Part shown: in pieces, positions 1 to 8,190 of the stretch | Numbering within the stretch: the first letter of the stretch is position 1 | How the letters are laid out: each line of letters starts with the position of its first letter | From: Microvirga terricola | GTDB taxonomy: Bacteria > Pseudomonadota > Alphaproteobacteria > Rhizobiales > Beijerinckiaceae | DNA length: 64,000 nt | Reading direction: 5' to 3' | Assembly (NCBI RefSeq): GCF_011777495.1 | Contig: NZ_JAATJS010000003.1 | Coordinates: 682,001-746,000, forward strand | Made by a program: the position numbers and the translations under genes | The notes under the pieces: model-generated | The model's database searches: none | The model's input: the letters and a program-made list of their open reading frames with translations, nothing else | Told to the model about the DNA's origin: nothing

Positions 1-328
1 ATCACTCGACTCCTCAATGACTCGCACAAGACGGAAGAATGATATCCAAGCTAAGGGCGATGGCTTCCGCGGTGATTGACTAAAGTCAGATTAGCCGACC
101 TTCCATGGTGCGCGAGGCACATGGCTCATGCGACAAATCAGCAATGCGGCACTGAGGACCGAAGCAATGCCATTCTGCCCATTGCTGCCACGGCACCATT
201 GATATTTCGCAATGCTCTAGCCCGCGATCTTCCTACCGTCGTGGAGCAAACGAGGCATTCCGCGCATCTCCATACCGCTTTTGAATTGCCACGTCCGCAG
301 CGTCCCGATCTTGCAGGGGGAACACGCG
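1..328. other. Intergenic region upstream of ackA copy 1
   Basis: No convincing gene was found on either strand. Open frames here have no recognisable protein features or ribosome binding site and overlap the ackA start. The only structure I can support is the FixK/FNR-like box at 199-212. The region probably holds the ackA promoter and the downstream flank of a gene lying outside the window. Confidence 0.5.
199..212. promoter_or_regulatory. Candidate FixK/FNR-type box upstream of ackA
   Basis: The 14 bases read TTGATATTTCGCAA, which fits the TTG(A/C)-N6-(T/G)CAA form known for FixK2-type regulators of rhizobia and is close to the FNR box. It lies about 117 bases before the ackA start. A match to a short degenerate motif is weak alone, but a second match lies at 2836-2849 in the same block, beside the ATPase-inhibitor gene. 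No experimental support is available. Confidence 0.4.
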
Positions 329-1537
329 ATGATGCCGGTTTTTGCGGCTATCAATGCCGGACTATCCAGCTTGAAATTCCAGATTTTCGAGGTTTCGAAT
401 CTGGCAGAACCGCGCGCCGTCTTTCGCGGTGTGTTCGAGGGACTAAAGGAGAGCGCGCAGCTGATCGTCAAGGATCGGTGCGGAATGGTCTGCGCGAAAC
501 TAGCCTGGGGAGCGGACGAGGGATTCGATCATGAGGCCGCGCTTGCTCATGTCGCGTCATGGGTGAGTGAGCATCAGGCGCGTTACAAGCTCGTTGCGGT
601 CGGACACAGGGTGGTTCACGGCGGCCATGCCTTCACCGGGCCGGTTCTTGTCGACGACCATGTCCTCAAGAGGATGGAAGAGCTGATCCCCCTCGCGCCG
701 TTGCACCAGCCGCACAACCTTGAACCTATCAGAGCCATCCGCAGAAGGCTGCCGCACGTGCCGCAGGTGGCGTGCTTCGACACGGCTTTCCACCATGATT
801 TGCCGCAGCTCTCGCAGCTCTTCGCGCTTCCGAAGGGGATGACGCAGCAAGGCATCAGGCGCTACGGCTTCCACGGCTTGTCTTACGAATACATCGCGTC
901 GGTTCTCGGCCGCCACGACCGTAGCCTTGCGTCGGCGCGGGTGATCGTCGCGCATCTGGGAAACGGCGCGAGTCTTTGTGCGCTCAAAGGCGGCGTCAGC
1001 GTCGCCACCACCATGGGTTTTTCTGCCCTTGATGGCCTGCCGATGGCAACGCGCTGCGGTGCGTTGGACCCTGGCGTGATCTTCTACATGCTTCGGGAGA
1101 TGAAGCTAGATCCTCATGAAGTCGAGCGCATCCTCTACTCGGCATCGGGCCTTCTCGGCGTCTCGGGCATCTCCGGCGACATGCGCACCTTGCGCGCGCT
1201 TGCACCGACCGACGCGGATGCCCGGCAGGCGATCGATCTCTTCATCTACCGCATCGTGCGCGAGACCGGCTCGCTCATCGCGGCGCTCGGCGGTCTCGAC
1301 GCATTCGTATTCACGGGTGGAATCGGCGAGAATGATGCCGCCACCCGCGCCGAGGTCCTTTCCGCGCTCTCGTGGGTCGGTTTCAACATCCACGAAAGAT
1401 CCAACTGGGGAGGGGCGCGGCGCATCACGCGCGGCCGCGGACCGTCCGCCTGGGTCATTCCGACCGATGAGGAACTGGTTATCGCCCGGCAGATGAGCTG
1501 CGTGCTCGATGCGGAGCGCCAGCGCCTTGCATCCTAG
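329..1537 (+). CDS. ackA: Acetate kinase, copy 1, with altered phosphate-binding motif
   Basis: Acetate kinase interconverts acetyl phosphate plus ADP with acetate plus ATP in the cytoplasm. The 402-residue protein has the usual family length and clear hallmarks: the N-terminal NAGxSSLKFQIF strand, the VGHRVVHGG stretch, the CFDTAFH motif, HLGNGASLCA and the C-terminal FTGGIGEN motif. The ATG at 329 is chosen because AGGGGG lies just upstream and the family signature begins within ten residues. An upstream ATG at 281 would add 16 unrelated residues. In the N-x-G-S-S-S-x-K motif the first serine is leucine (NAGLSSLK, residue 12), whereas copy 2 at 40365-41582 keeps serine. No phosphotransacetylase lies beside this copy within the window. 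Such isolated copies often follow a phosphoketolase gene, which would have to lie before position 1. The family call is firm; full activity is uncertain. Confidence 0.93.
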   Translation: MMPVFAAINAGLSSLKFQIFEVSNLAEPRAVFRGVFEGLKESAQLIVKDRCGMVCAKLAWGADEGFDHEAALAHVASWVSEHQARYKLVAVGHRVVHGGHAFTGPVLVDDHVLKRMEELIPLAPLHQPHNLEPIRAIRRRLPHVPQVACFDTAFHHDLPQLSQLFALPKGMTQQGIRRYGFHGLSYEYIASVLGRHDRSLASARVIVAHLGNGASLCALKGGVSVATTMGFSALDGLPMATRCGALDPGVIFYMLREMKLDPHEVERILYSASGLLGVSGISGDMRTLRALAPTDADARQAIDLFIYRIVRETGSLIAALGGLDAFVFTGGIGENDAATRAEVLSALSWVGFNIHERSNWGGARRITRGRGPSAWVIPTDEELVIARQMSCVLDAERQRLAS

Positions 1538-1619
1538 CGGCTGGGTACGAGGTTTTTGCGCCAAACGTGGGACCAAATAAAAGCTTGGGCGTTGTCTGCT
1601 TAACATCTGGGAGAGAGAG

Positions 1620-1688
1620 ATGCCGCCCCATCGCAGACCATCCGTCGAGCCTCCGCACGGTCACGCGCGTGACAAGTATCTCACGTAG
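1620..1688 (+). CDS. Possible 22-residue leader or small ORF
   Basis: An ATG follows the strong purine-rich run GGGAGAGAGAG and opens a 22-codon frame (MPPHRRPSVEPPHGHARDKYLT) ending at TAG, 21 bases before the next small gene. It is rich in proline, histidine and arginine and matches nothing I recognise. It could be a leader peptide for the 78-residue gene or chance. The only evidence is the ribosome binding site and position. Confidence 0.22.
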   Translation: MPPHRRPSVEPPHGHARDKYLT

Positions 1689-1709
1689 CTTTCTGTTCGG
1701 AGGAGAACC

Positions 1710-1946
1710 ATGCGCCAACATCCGATGTCGTCGAGTTTCACGCCCCTCGGGCGAGCGGAGGCCGTTCTCTATAGCTACCTCCCCAATTCCGCGTGGAGCC
1801 ACGAAGCGGCGCGTGAATTGGTCGAGTATCACATGTACGTGGCTCTTGAATTGGAGCTTTTCGAGCGCGCCAGCGAGCTCAGCGCGGCTTTAAGCCTGAT
1901 GGGCGCGATCGGCCCAGCCAGCCTCGCCAAAGGACGCTCTTCATAG
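1710..1946 (+). CDS. Small hypothetical protein, 78 residues
   Basis: I do not recognise this family. The ATG has an excellent ribosome binding site (CGGAGGAGAACC), which favours a real gene. The product is soluble and mostly helical in appearance: a serine-rich first 15 residues, then a segment rich in Ala, Glu and Leu (AARELVEYHMYVALELELFERASELSAALSL region, residues about 32-63). No signal peptide or membrane segment is visible. It lies between acetate kinase and atpC on the same strand and may be cotranscribed with either. Overlapping open frames in the other phases lack comparable start signals. Confidence 0.5.
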   Translation: MRQHPMSSSFTPLGRAEAVLYSYLPNSAWSHEAARELVEYHMYVALELELFERASELSAALSLMGAIGPASLAKGRSS

Positions 1947-2036
1947 GCTGAACGTCGACTTGCCGCCATCGGTCGCTTCGGTCAGGAATAAAGGCAGGTC
2001 GGCGCCGTTGCGGCGGCTCGGAAGGGGTTTCTGACG

Positions 2037-2438
2037 ATGGCGGTTCTGAAGCTGGAGCTTCTGTCCCCCGAGCGCGTCATTCTTTTAGGAGAAGCGGAGG
2101 CCGTAATGTTGCCGGGCGTCGATGGCGATATGACCATCCTGCCGGGACACGCCCCCCTCGTGGCTCAGTTGCAAGCGGGCCTTGTGGTCGTGACGGATGC
2201 GCAGGGTCACGGCCAACGTGCTTTCGTCGGGGGCGGCTTGGCCGAAATCACGGGCGCCAGCGTGACGGTTCTCGCCAACCGCGCGCTGCCCCCGGAGGAA
2301 CTGAGCCGCGAGCGGCTTGAGGAGGAGATCCTCCATTTCGAAACCTTGCGGGATGCGGCTCAGACTGATTCAGCGCGCCGTGAGGCGGACCTTTCGATCA
2401 GTCGCCTGCGGCAGGTTCAGGCCGCCCTCAAGTTCTGA
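2037..2438 (+). CDS. atpC: F1Fo ATP synthase epsilon subunit, solitary gene
   Basis: The 133-residue protein matches the epsilon subunit, the central-stalk component that couples F1 to the c-ring and can inhibit ATP hydrolysis. The N-terminal beta-barrel is clear (LELLSPERVILLGEAEAVMLPG, then GDMTILPGHAPLV), followed by the two-helix C-terminal region (LSRERLEEEI to RLRQVQAALKF). GAAGGGG precedes the ATG. No other atp gene lies within the window, whereas epsilon is normally last in an atpHAGDC operon. This is therefore either an extra copy or an operon separated from its epsilon gene. The neighbour, in convergent orientation with a 15-base gap, encodes the zeta-type F1 inhibitor, so two proteins that restrain ATP hydrolysis sit side by side. 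Confidence 0.92.
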   Translation: MAVLKLELLSPERVILLGEAEAVMLPGVDGDMTILPGHAPLVAQLQAGLVVVTDAQGHGQRAFVGGGLAEITGASVTVLANRALPPEELSRERLEEEILHFETLRDAAQTDSARREADLSISRLRQVQAALKF

Positions 2439-2453
2439 ACGAGCGGCGACGGC

Positions 2454-2780
2454 CTAAGACGCCGCGCTGCGGACCTGAGTGAAAGCAAGTCCGAGAAGTT
2501 CCTGCATCTTGTCGCGGATCTGGTCGTCGGAAACGGCGACGCCGCCGATCTCGAAATCGGCGTGAATTCTGCTGACGATGGCCTCGTCCGTTGGTGAGGC
2601 GACAACGCTCTCCATTAGCCTTTCGGCATAGCGCGAAGCCGCTTCTCCAATCAGGCCCATCTGCTCGGCGGCCCACAGTCCAATCAGCTTGTCGCGCTTC
2701 GCGACGGCCTTGAACCGCGTCTCTTCCTCCTGAACGAACATCTGCTCGAAGCCGCGTTCGCGATCATTAAAAATCGTCAT
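2454..2780 (-). CDS. DUF1476 protein, F1-ATPase zeta inhibitor family
   Basis: The 108-residue protein matches the DUF1476 family, whose Paracoccus denitrificans member is the zeta subunit that inhibits the F1-ATPase. Seen here are the family features: N-terminal FNDRERGFEQMFVQEEE, the RFKAVAKRDKLIGLWAAE core (about residues 22-39), and a helical C-terminal region with acidic patches. In the known protein the N-terminal segment enters the F1 catalytic interface and blocks hydrolysis. The start at 2780 places the conserved MTxF N-terminus first. The gene is convergent with a solitary epsilon gene. A FixK/FNR-like box lies about 60 bases upstream, which would fit induction when respiration fails. 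The family call is confident; the exact ATPase target is inferred. Confidence 0.88.
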   Translation of the reverse strand: MTIFNDRERGFEQMFVQEEETRFKAVAKRDKLIGLWAAEQMGLIGEAASRYAERLMESVVASPTDEAIVSRIHADFEIGGVAVSDDQIRDKMQELLGLAFTQVRSAAS

Positions 2781-2835
2781 GACCTACTCCTGATGACGAG
2801 CCCGACGAGCTTCATGCAGAACCGCCGACTGGAAA

Positions 2836-2849
2836 TTGAGGAACCGCAA
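2836..2849. promoter_or_regulatory. Candidate FixK/FNR-type box between zeta and small-protein genes
   Basis: The 14 bases TTGAGGAACCGCAA again fit TTG(A/C)-N6-(T/G)CAA. The box is centred in the 128-base divergent region, 56 bases upstream of the zeta-inhibitor start and 60 before the 62-residue gene, so it could serve either. The motif is short and would occur by chance a few times in 64 kb. Confidence 0.38.
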
Positions 2850-2908
2850 TGAACGGCCTCGGTCATATGGTAGCCGTGTCGGCTCGCATCTGATGAGGTG
2901 ATGTCGCG

Positions 2909-3097
2909 ATGACGCGTGGAATGAAGACGCCGAAAGACCAAAGCGCCCGTCAGGCTGAGAAGAAGTCCGGCGCCGACACGCGGCTCGATGAGGCTTTGGA
3001 GGAAACCTTCCCCGCCAGCGACCCCGTGGCGGTCGGCCATTCCGAGCACGCGGGAAGCCCGCCGAACCACAAATCCGCGCGCCGCAAGCGCCCGTGA
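2909..3097 (+). CDS. Small conserved 'ETFPASDP' protein, 62 residues
   Basis: The protein carries the segment TRLDEALEETFPASDPVAV (residues about 24-42), a pattern I recall from small uncharacterised proteins of Rhizobiales. The flanks are lysine- and arginine-rich, with a basic tail (SARRKRP). It is hydrophilic, with no signal peptide or membrane segment. A GAGG lies upstream of ATG 2909; Met5 is an alternative start. It is divergent from the zeta-inhibitor gene and ends six bases before the convergent ald stop. No function is known to me. Confidence 0.6.
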   Translation: MTRGMKTPKDQSARQAEKKSGADTRLDEALEETFPASDPVAVGHSEHAGSPPNHKSARRKRP

Positions 3098-3102
3098 TCC
3101 GC

Positions 3103-4218
3103 TCAGGCCAGCACGACATCCGGCGGCGTGTAGTGTAGCCCCTGCGCCTCGGCTACCGGGCGGCAGGTGATCTTTCCGGAATAGATGTTGAGCCCTTTGC
3201 GCAGGTATTCGTCCTGCCGCAACGCATCGCGCCAGCCCTTGTTGGCAATGGCGAGTACGAAAGGCAGGGTGACGTTGTTGAGCGCAAACGTCGATGTCCG
3301 CGCGACGGCGCCGGGCATATTGGTCACGCAGTAATGCACCACATCGTCGACCACGTAGGTCGGCTCGGAATGCGTGGTCGGGCGCGAAGTCTCCGAGCAG
3401 CCCCCCTGGTCGATGGCGATATCGACAAGCACCGAGCCTGGCTTCATGGTCGAGACCATCTCGCGCGTCACGAGCTTCGGTGCGGCAGCACCCGGCACCA
3501 AAACGGCGCCGATCAGGAGATCGGCCCGCGCCACAACCTGTCTGAGCGCGTCACGGGTGGAAAAGAGCGTCCGCACCTGCGAGCCGAATTGAACGGCGAT
3601 ACGGCGAAGCGCCTCTGCCGAACGATCGACGACGGTGACGGTCGCACCCATGCCATGCGCGATTGTTGCCGCGTGGGTTCCCGACACGCCGCCGCCGAGG
3701 ACGACCACTTCGGCTGCAGGCACGCCCGGAACGCCACCGAGCAGGATTCCGCGTCCACCTTCGGCCTTTTCGAGATAATGCGCTCCGACCTGCGGGGCGA
3801 GGCGGCCGGCCACCTCGGACATGGGCGTCAGCAGCGGAAGGGCTCCTGAGGGCGATGTCACGGTTTCATAGGCGATGCAGGTCGCGCCGCTTAGCAGAAG
3901 ATCACGGGTTTGCTCCGGGTCCGGGGCAAGGTGGAGATAGGTGAACAGGATCTGGCCAGGCTTGAGCTTGCGGCGCTCCTCCGGAAGCGGCTCCTTCACC
4001 TTCACGATCAGCTCCGCCCGGTCGAAGATCGCGTCGGGGCCGTCCACGATTGTGGCGCCGGCTGCGTGATAGGCCTCATCCGGCAGTCCGGCGCCGAGCC
4101 CAGCGTCCTTCTCGATCAAGACGTCGTGCCCCTGTGCGACCAGTTCCGTGACCGACGAGGGGACCAGCCCGACGCGGTATTCGTGGTTCTTGATTTCCTT
4201 CGGTACGCCGATGCGCAT
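3103..4218 (-). CDS. ald: Alanine dehydrogenase
   Basis: This 371-residue enzyme catalyses reversible NAD-dependent deamination of L-alanine to pyruvate and ammonium. Length and sequence are typical: N-terminal [20 protein letters not shown], the KVKEPLPEE and FTYLHLAPD substrate-site segments, and a Rossmann fold with [22 protein letters not shown] around residue 172-193. Under oxygen limitation, pyruvate to alanine re-oxidises NADH, which would suit this block of acetate kinase and ATPase-inhibitor genes. It lies 70 bases downstream of the FtsH gene on the same strand and may share its transcript. Confidence 0.95.
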   Translation of the reverse strand: MRIGVPKEIKNHEYRVGLVPSSVTELVAQGHDVLIEKDAGLGAGLPDEAYHAAGATIVDGPDAIFDRAELIVKVKEPLPEERRKLKPGQILFTYLHLAPDPEQTRDLLLSGATCIAYETVTSPSGALPLLTPMSEVAGRLAPQVGAHYLEKAEGGRGILLGGVPGVPAAEVVVLGGGVSGTHAATIAHGMGATVTVVDRSAEALRRIAVQFGSQVRTLFSTRDALRQVVARADLLIGAVLVPGAAAPKLVTREMVSTMKPGSVLVDIAIDQGGCSETSRPTTHSEPTYVVDDVVHYCVTNMPGAVARTSTFALNNVTLPFVLAIANKGWRDALRQDEYLRKGLNIYSGKITCRPVAEAQGLHYTPPDVVLA

Positions 4219-4288
4219 TTGCCAACTCCTCGCCAGGCAGTCACTAGCTTGGCGATATAGAGCCAGTGCGCCGCTCGGCGAGGTGATC

Positions 4289-6121
4289 TCAAGCTGCCTT
4301 TGTCGCCGCCTTCCCGGTTTGGCGGAGCGCGGGAAACTCGTCCGCCGTCAGCGTCTCCTGCCGTAGAAGGCGCGCTGTTCCTTCCTCCAGGTCGCCCATG
4401 CGCGAGCGGAGAATATCGCAAGCCCTGTCAAAGGCTTGTGCGACGATGTTGCGGCACTCGATGTCGATCTCTCGCAAAGTTTCCTCGGACGCGTTCGGCT
4501 TATCAATCATATTTGTGCCGAGGAAGGATTGCGGTGGCGGGGCATAGGTGCGCTGGCCAGTGGTTTTCACCATGCCGTGCCGCGTCACCATCTCCATCGC
4601 AATTTCGGTTGCACGCTGCAGGTCGTCAGCGGCGCCGGTGGAGACGTCGCCCACGAAGATCAGTGACTCCGCCGCGCGACCGCCCATGAGAACCGCGATC
4701 CGGTTGCGCAGGTCGCTTTGGGCCAGAAGAAACCGGTCCTCCGTCGGGCGCTGAATGGTGTAGCCGAGAGCACCCACGCCGCGCGGGATGATCGACACCT
4801 TGAGCACCGGATCGACACCCGGCAGGCTCGCGGCGACGAGGGCGTGGCCCATCTCGTGATAGGCGACGCGCCGTCGCTCGGCATCGTTGAGAACGCGGCT
4901 CTTCTTTTCCAAACCGGCCACGATGCGCTCGATGGCGACGGTAAAGTCATCGAGCGTGACTTCCTCCGCCTTGCGCCTTGTCGCGACGATGGCGGCCTCG
5001 TTGACGAGGTTGGCGAGGTCCGCGCCGGTAAACCCCGTGGTGAGCCCCGCGACATCGTCCAGCGAAACGGTGGGGGCGAGGCGGATCTTGCGCGCATGCA
5101 CCTGAAGGATTTCGACGCGCCCCGTCCGGTCGGGACGATCCATGAGAACCTGGCGGTCGAAGCGCCCCGGTCGGAGCAACGCCGGGTCAAGCACCTCGGG
5201 CCGGTTGGTCGCGGCGAGCAGGATAACGCCGCTGCTGGGGTCGAAGCCGTCCAGCTCCGCGAGGAGCTGGTTCAAGGTCTGCTCCTTCTCGTCAAATCCG
5301 CCGACGAGATTGCCTGCTGTGCGGCTGCGGCCGAGCGCATCCAATTCATCGATGAAGATGATGCAGGGGGCCGATTTTCGCGCCTGCTCGAACAGATCCC
5401 GCACGCGTGCCGCGCCGACGCCTACGAACATTTCCACGAATTCGGAGCCCGAAATCGAAAAGAAGGCCACGCCCGCTTCGCCCGCGACGGCGCGCGCCAT
5501 CAAGGTTTTGCCGGTGCCGGGAGGGCCGACGAGCAGGATACCCTTTGGGGCGCGGGCACCGAGGCGGCCATAGGACTTCGGGTCCTTGAGAAAGTTCACG
5601 ACTTCCTGCAATTCGAACTTGGCCTCGGTCGCCCCTGCGACGTCTGCGAAAGTCACCTTGGTATCCGTCTCTACATAGACCTTGGCTTTCGACTTCCCGA
5701 TGGATAACAGGCCGCCAAAACCCTGCTTGTCGGCCATGCGGCTGAACAGAAATGTCCAGAGCAGGTAGAAGCCCAAAAGGGGCAATACCCATGACAGCAC
5801 TGCCGCCAGCAATCCGCCGCTTGGCGCGCCTGTCACCTTCACGCCCTTCACCGAGAGCTTGTCAGCCAGTGCGGGATCGACCCGCGCGGCGGTGAACTGG
5901 CGGCGGCCATCCGGCAGCGCCTCTTTCAAAGTGCCGGTGATAGAGTCCTGGCCGATGGTCACGTCGGCGACCTTGCCCTCGGAAACCAGCTGCTCGAACT
6001 GGCTGTAGGGGATCGTTTCCACCTGCCTGTACGTGGTCCAGAACTGCTGGAGCACAATGACCGCCATGAACGCCGCGAAGATGGACCAGAGGGTCCATTG
6101 CTGTCGAGAGTCTGCATCCAT
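4289..6121 (-). CDS. ftsH: ATP-dependent zinc metalloprotease FtsH
   Basis: This 610-residue membrane AAA+ protease degrades misfolded membrane and regulatory proteins. Two N-terminal membrane segments (about residues 11-29 and 104-127) flank a periplasmic domain. The AAA+ module has Walker A GPPGTGKT at 199-206, Walker [12 protein letters not shown] at 254-264 and the second region of homology [21 protein letters not shown]. The protease domain has the zinc site HEMGH at 422-426 and the later aspartate region [12 protein letters not shown]. The Walker B context (DELDALG rather than the more usual DEIDAVG) and the short C-terminus suggest an accessory paralogue rather than the housekeeping copy, which would lie elsewhere. 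It is followed on the same strand by ald. Confidence 0.95.
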   Translation of the reverse strand: MDADSRQQWTLWSIFAAFMAVIVLQQFWTTYRQVETIPYSQFEQLVSEGKVADVTIGQDSITGTLKEALPDGRRQFTAARVDPALADKLSVKGVKVTGAPSGGLLAAVLSWVLPLLGFYLLWTFLFSRMADKQGFGGLLSIGKSKAKVYVETDTKVTFADVAGATEAKFELQEVVNFLKDPKSYGRLGARAPKGILLVGPPGTGKTLMARAVAGEAGVAFFSISGSEFVEMFVGVGAARVRDLFEQARKSAPCIIFIDELDALGRSRTAGNLVGGFDEKEQTLNQLLAELDGFDPSSGVILLAATNRPEVLDPALLRPGRFDRQVLMDRPDRTGRVEILQVHARKIRLAPTVSLDDVAGLTTGFTGADLANLVNEAAIVATRRKAEEVTLDDFTVAIERIVAGLEKKSRVLNDAERRRVAYHEMGHALVAASLPGVDPVLKVSIIPRGVGALGYTIQRPTEDRFLLAQSDLRNRIAVLMGGRAAESLIFVGDVSTGAADDLQRATEIAMEMVTRHGMVKTTGQRTYAPPPQSFLGTNMIDKPNASEETLREIDIECRNIVAQAFDRACDILRSRMGDLEEGTARLLRQETLTADEFPALRQTGKAATKAA

Positions 6122-6314
6122 CCCGCATTCTCCCCGTAACGCCGCGGAGGCGACGGTGTGACACCAAACGTTACTGCTTCACCATAACGGCTCGTGCCGC
6201 TTCGCGGTTGCGTCGGAGCGCTGCCGTTCAAGCCGACCCTCGGCTCACTCAAGGCTTGGAGACGGCCTGAGGGGAGCGATGCAGCGCCATCTCTTTCGGG
6301 ACTGTGATGGCTCA

Positions 6315-6974
6315 TCAAGAGGAGGTCACTGGGTGCACCTTGCCGGCGAGGTGCTTCGTGAACCAATTCGATGCCGCCGCGACGACCTGACCCAATGTCC
6401 CCGGCTCTTCGAAGAGATGTGTCGCTCCCGGCACGACGACGAGACTGGTTTCGCAGCGCAAGTGCCGTTGAGCGATGCGGTTCAACTCCAGCACCTGATA
6501 ATCCTCGCCGCCGACGATCAGAAGCGTTGGCGCTCTCACACGCTCCAGCACCGGCCCCGCGAGATCGGGCCGCCCGCCGCGCGAGACGACGGCGGAGACA
6601 AGATCGGGTGCCTCGGCTGCCGCGACCAAGGCCGCTGCAGCGCCGGTGCTGGCGCCGAAGAGGCCGACCGGAAGAGCGTTCAGGGTAGGCTGGGTGATTG
6701 TCCAGTGCAGAGCCTCGACCACGCGTCCGCCCAGAAGGGGAATGTCGAAGACATTCCGGCGGTCCATGGCTTCGTCGTCCGTGAGAAGGTCGAACAGAAG
6801 CGTTGCGAGGCGGTGCTCATTCAGCTGCCTCGCAACCATTGTGTTGCGAGGGCTCAAGCGGCTCGATCCGCTGCCATGCGCGAACACGACGAGGCCGATA
6901 GAGTCGGAAGGGACCGTCACCGCTCCGGGCAGTCCCAACTTTCCGACGAGCAATTCCGTGACCGAATGCACCAT
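6315..6974 (-). CDS. Alpha/beta hydrolase (dienelactone-hydrolase-like)
   Basis: The product, 219 residues from the ATG at 6974, has alpha/beta-hydrolase features: GLVVFAHGSGSSRLSPRN near the N-terminus (oxyanion region), a nucleophile elbow GASTGAAAAL, the acid region LLIVGGEDYQVLELN, and a terminal histidine in VVPGATHLFEEPG. This subtype is often found alone or fused to phosphoribosyltransferases in proteobacteria; its substrate is not known. Position 6974 is chosen because homology starts there and GGAG lies 13 bases upstream. The longer form from 7061 would overlap the preceding gene by 44 bases. It lies downstream of, and probably in one transcript with, the PEBP gene. Confidence 0.82.
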   Translation of the reverse strand: MVHSVTELLVGKLGLPGAVTVPSDSIGLVVFAHGSGSSRLSPRNTMVARQLNEHRLATLLFDLLTDDEAMDRRNVFDIPLLGGRVVEALHWTITQPTLNALPVGLFGASTGAAAALVAAAEAPDLVSAVVSRGGRPDLAGPVLERVRAPTLLIVGGEDYQVLELNRIAQRHLRCETSLVVVPGATHLFEEPGTLGQVVAAASNWFTKHLAGKVHPVTSS

Positions 6975-7017
6975 CGCAAAACGGTATCTCCGCAGCCGGA
7001 GCCGGTTTTGATATTCG

Positions 7018-7491
7018 TCAACGGGTCGATGGCCGCCCGAAATGGCCGACCAGTTCCGCAAGAGCGATCACGGAGGGCTTCGCTTTTTCCAGGATCTGCG
7101 CATATCTTGCATGGGCCGGGAGGCCGTCGAGGAGGTGGTCGATGGCCATAAGCCTGAAGCGATAGCGATGCGGCCGGTCTCCGCGAGGCGGGCAAGGGCC
7201 ACCATAACCGACGCCGCCGAAGTCGTTGGTTGCCTCCTGGAACACGCCTCCCTGGCGCGACCCAGCACCTTCGGCAAGACCGTCGAGATCAGTTGGGATG
7301 TTGAACGCAACCCAATGGGTGAACACGCCGCGCGGGGCGTCCGGATCATCGCAAATCAGGAGCAGCGACGCCGCCCCAGCAGGGACGCCTGTCCAAGCCA
7401 ACGGGGGAGAAAGGTCATCACCCTCACAGGTGTAGCGTTGCGGGATTGGGCCGTTCTGGACGAAGGCCGGGCTTGTCAACGTCATTCCCAT
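7018..7491 (-). CDS. YbhB/YbcL-family (PEBP / Raf kinase inhibitor-like) protein
   Basis: This 157-residue cytoplasmic protein belongs to the bacterial phosphatidylethanolamine-binding-protein family. The typical segments are present: LTSPAFVQNGPIPQRYTCEGDDLSPPLAW, the ligand-pocket motif DDPDAPRGVFTHWVAFNIP (about residues 48-66), and GGVGYGGPCPPRGDRPHRYRF. The family binds anionic phospho-ligands in eukaryotes; in bacteria its role is poorly known. A good purine-rich site precedes the ATG. The gene lies 43 bases upstream of the hydrolase gene on the same strand, suggesting a two-gene unit. Confidence 0.92.
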   Translation of the reverse strand: MGMTLTSPAFVQNGPIPQRYTCEGDDLSPPLAWTGVPAGAASLLLICDDPDAPRGVFTHWVAFNIPTDLDGLAEGAGSRQGGVFQEATNDFGGVGYGGPCPPRGDRPHRYRFRLMAIDHLLDGLPAHARYAQILEKAKPSVIALAELVGHFGRPSTR

Positions 7492-7632
7492 CGCCGGTTT
7501 CCTGCATCACCCGGACAGAACTACCATCGGAGCCCGGCGGACGGCTGACAATTGTCAACGGCTTCATGCGACGAGTTGCGACGAGCGAGAGGGTGTGATC
7601 TCTCGCGAAAATCCTTCTCTTGGAGACATCGT

Positions 7633-8136
7633 GTGGCCCTGCTCCCCATCGTCCGTTTTCCCGATCCGCGCCTGCGCCAGAAGGCCGAGCCTGTGACATC
7701 GTTCGACGAGGCGTTGCGTGTGCTGGCGCAGGATTTGCTGGAAACGATGCACGCTGCTCCCGGCGTCGGCATCACCGCGCCGCATGTGGGTATCCTCAAG
7801 CGTCTCGTGGTGATCCAGCTCGAGCAGGCAAGCGAGCCGCGCATTTATGTGAACCCTGAGGTCGCGTGGGCGTCGTCCGACACTATCCGGCACATGGAGG
7901 GCAGCGTGTCCATGCCGGGCGCGACGGAGGAGCTCGAACGGCCGGCCCGCGTCCGCGTGCGCTATGCCGACCTTGAGGGACGGGAGCACGAGGAGGAGAC
8001 TGAGGGCTTCATGGCGGTCTGCCTTCAGCATGAGATCGACCAGCTCGACGGGATTTTCTGGATCGATCGGCTTTCAAGGCTCAAGCGTGACCGGGTCGTC
8101 AAACGCTTCGAGAAGCTGCAGCGCGCCCGGCCCTGA
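7633..8136 (+). CDS. Peptide-deformylase-like protein with lost metal ligands
   Basis: The 167-residue protein has the peptide deformylase fold along its whole length (MALLPIVRFPDPRLRQKAEP, IYVNPEV, RYADLEG). GTG 7633 is chosen because TGGAGA lies six bases upstream and the family N-terminus starts there. All three signature motifs are changed: GxGLAAxQ is GVGITAPH (44-51), EGCLS is EGSVS with Ser91 in place of the metal-binding Cys, and HExDH is HEIDQ (133-137), replacing the second metal-binding His by Gln. Active deformylases use that Cys and two His to hold Fe2+, so only one ligand remains. The protein is probably not a deformylase, though it might bind ribosomes or N-terminal peptides. 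The frame is intact. Confidence 0.85.
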   Translation: MALLPIVRFPDPRLRQKAEPVTSFDEALRVLAQDLLETMHAAPGVGITAPHVGILKRLVVIQLEQASEPRIYVNPEVAWASSDTIRHMEGSVSMPGATEELERPARVRVRYADLEGREHEEETEGFMAVCLQHEIDQLDGIFWIDRLSRLKRDRVVKRFEKLQRARP

Positions 8137-8143
8137 AATGCAA

Positions 8144-8166
8144 ATGGCCGGGACAAGCCCGGCCAT
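8144..8166. terminator. Bidirectional hairpin between convergent genes
   Basis: A perfect 9-bp stem ATGGCCGGG / CCCGGCCAT with a 5-base loop (ACAAG) lies seven bases after the deformylase-like gene and 24 bases after the convergent 5'-nucleotidase stop. There is no U-run, so factor-independent termination is uncertain, but position and strength suit a shared terminator. Confidence 0.55.
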
Positions 8167-8190
8167 CGCTTCGATCATGAGGGGTGAGCC

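Noticed and set aside
76..534. 152-codon frame before and over the ackA start
   Set aside because: It overlaps the ackA N-terminus in another phase, has no family features and no good ribosome site.
7491..7632. Longer deformylase-like start at 7552
   Set aside because: The 27 extra residues have no family similarity; GTG 7633 has a good ribosome site and the normal N-terminus.
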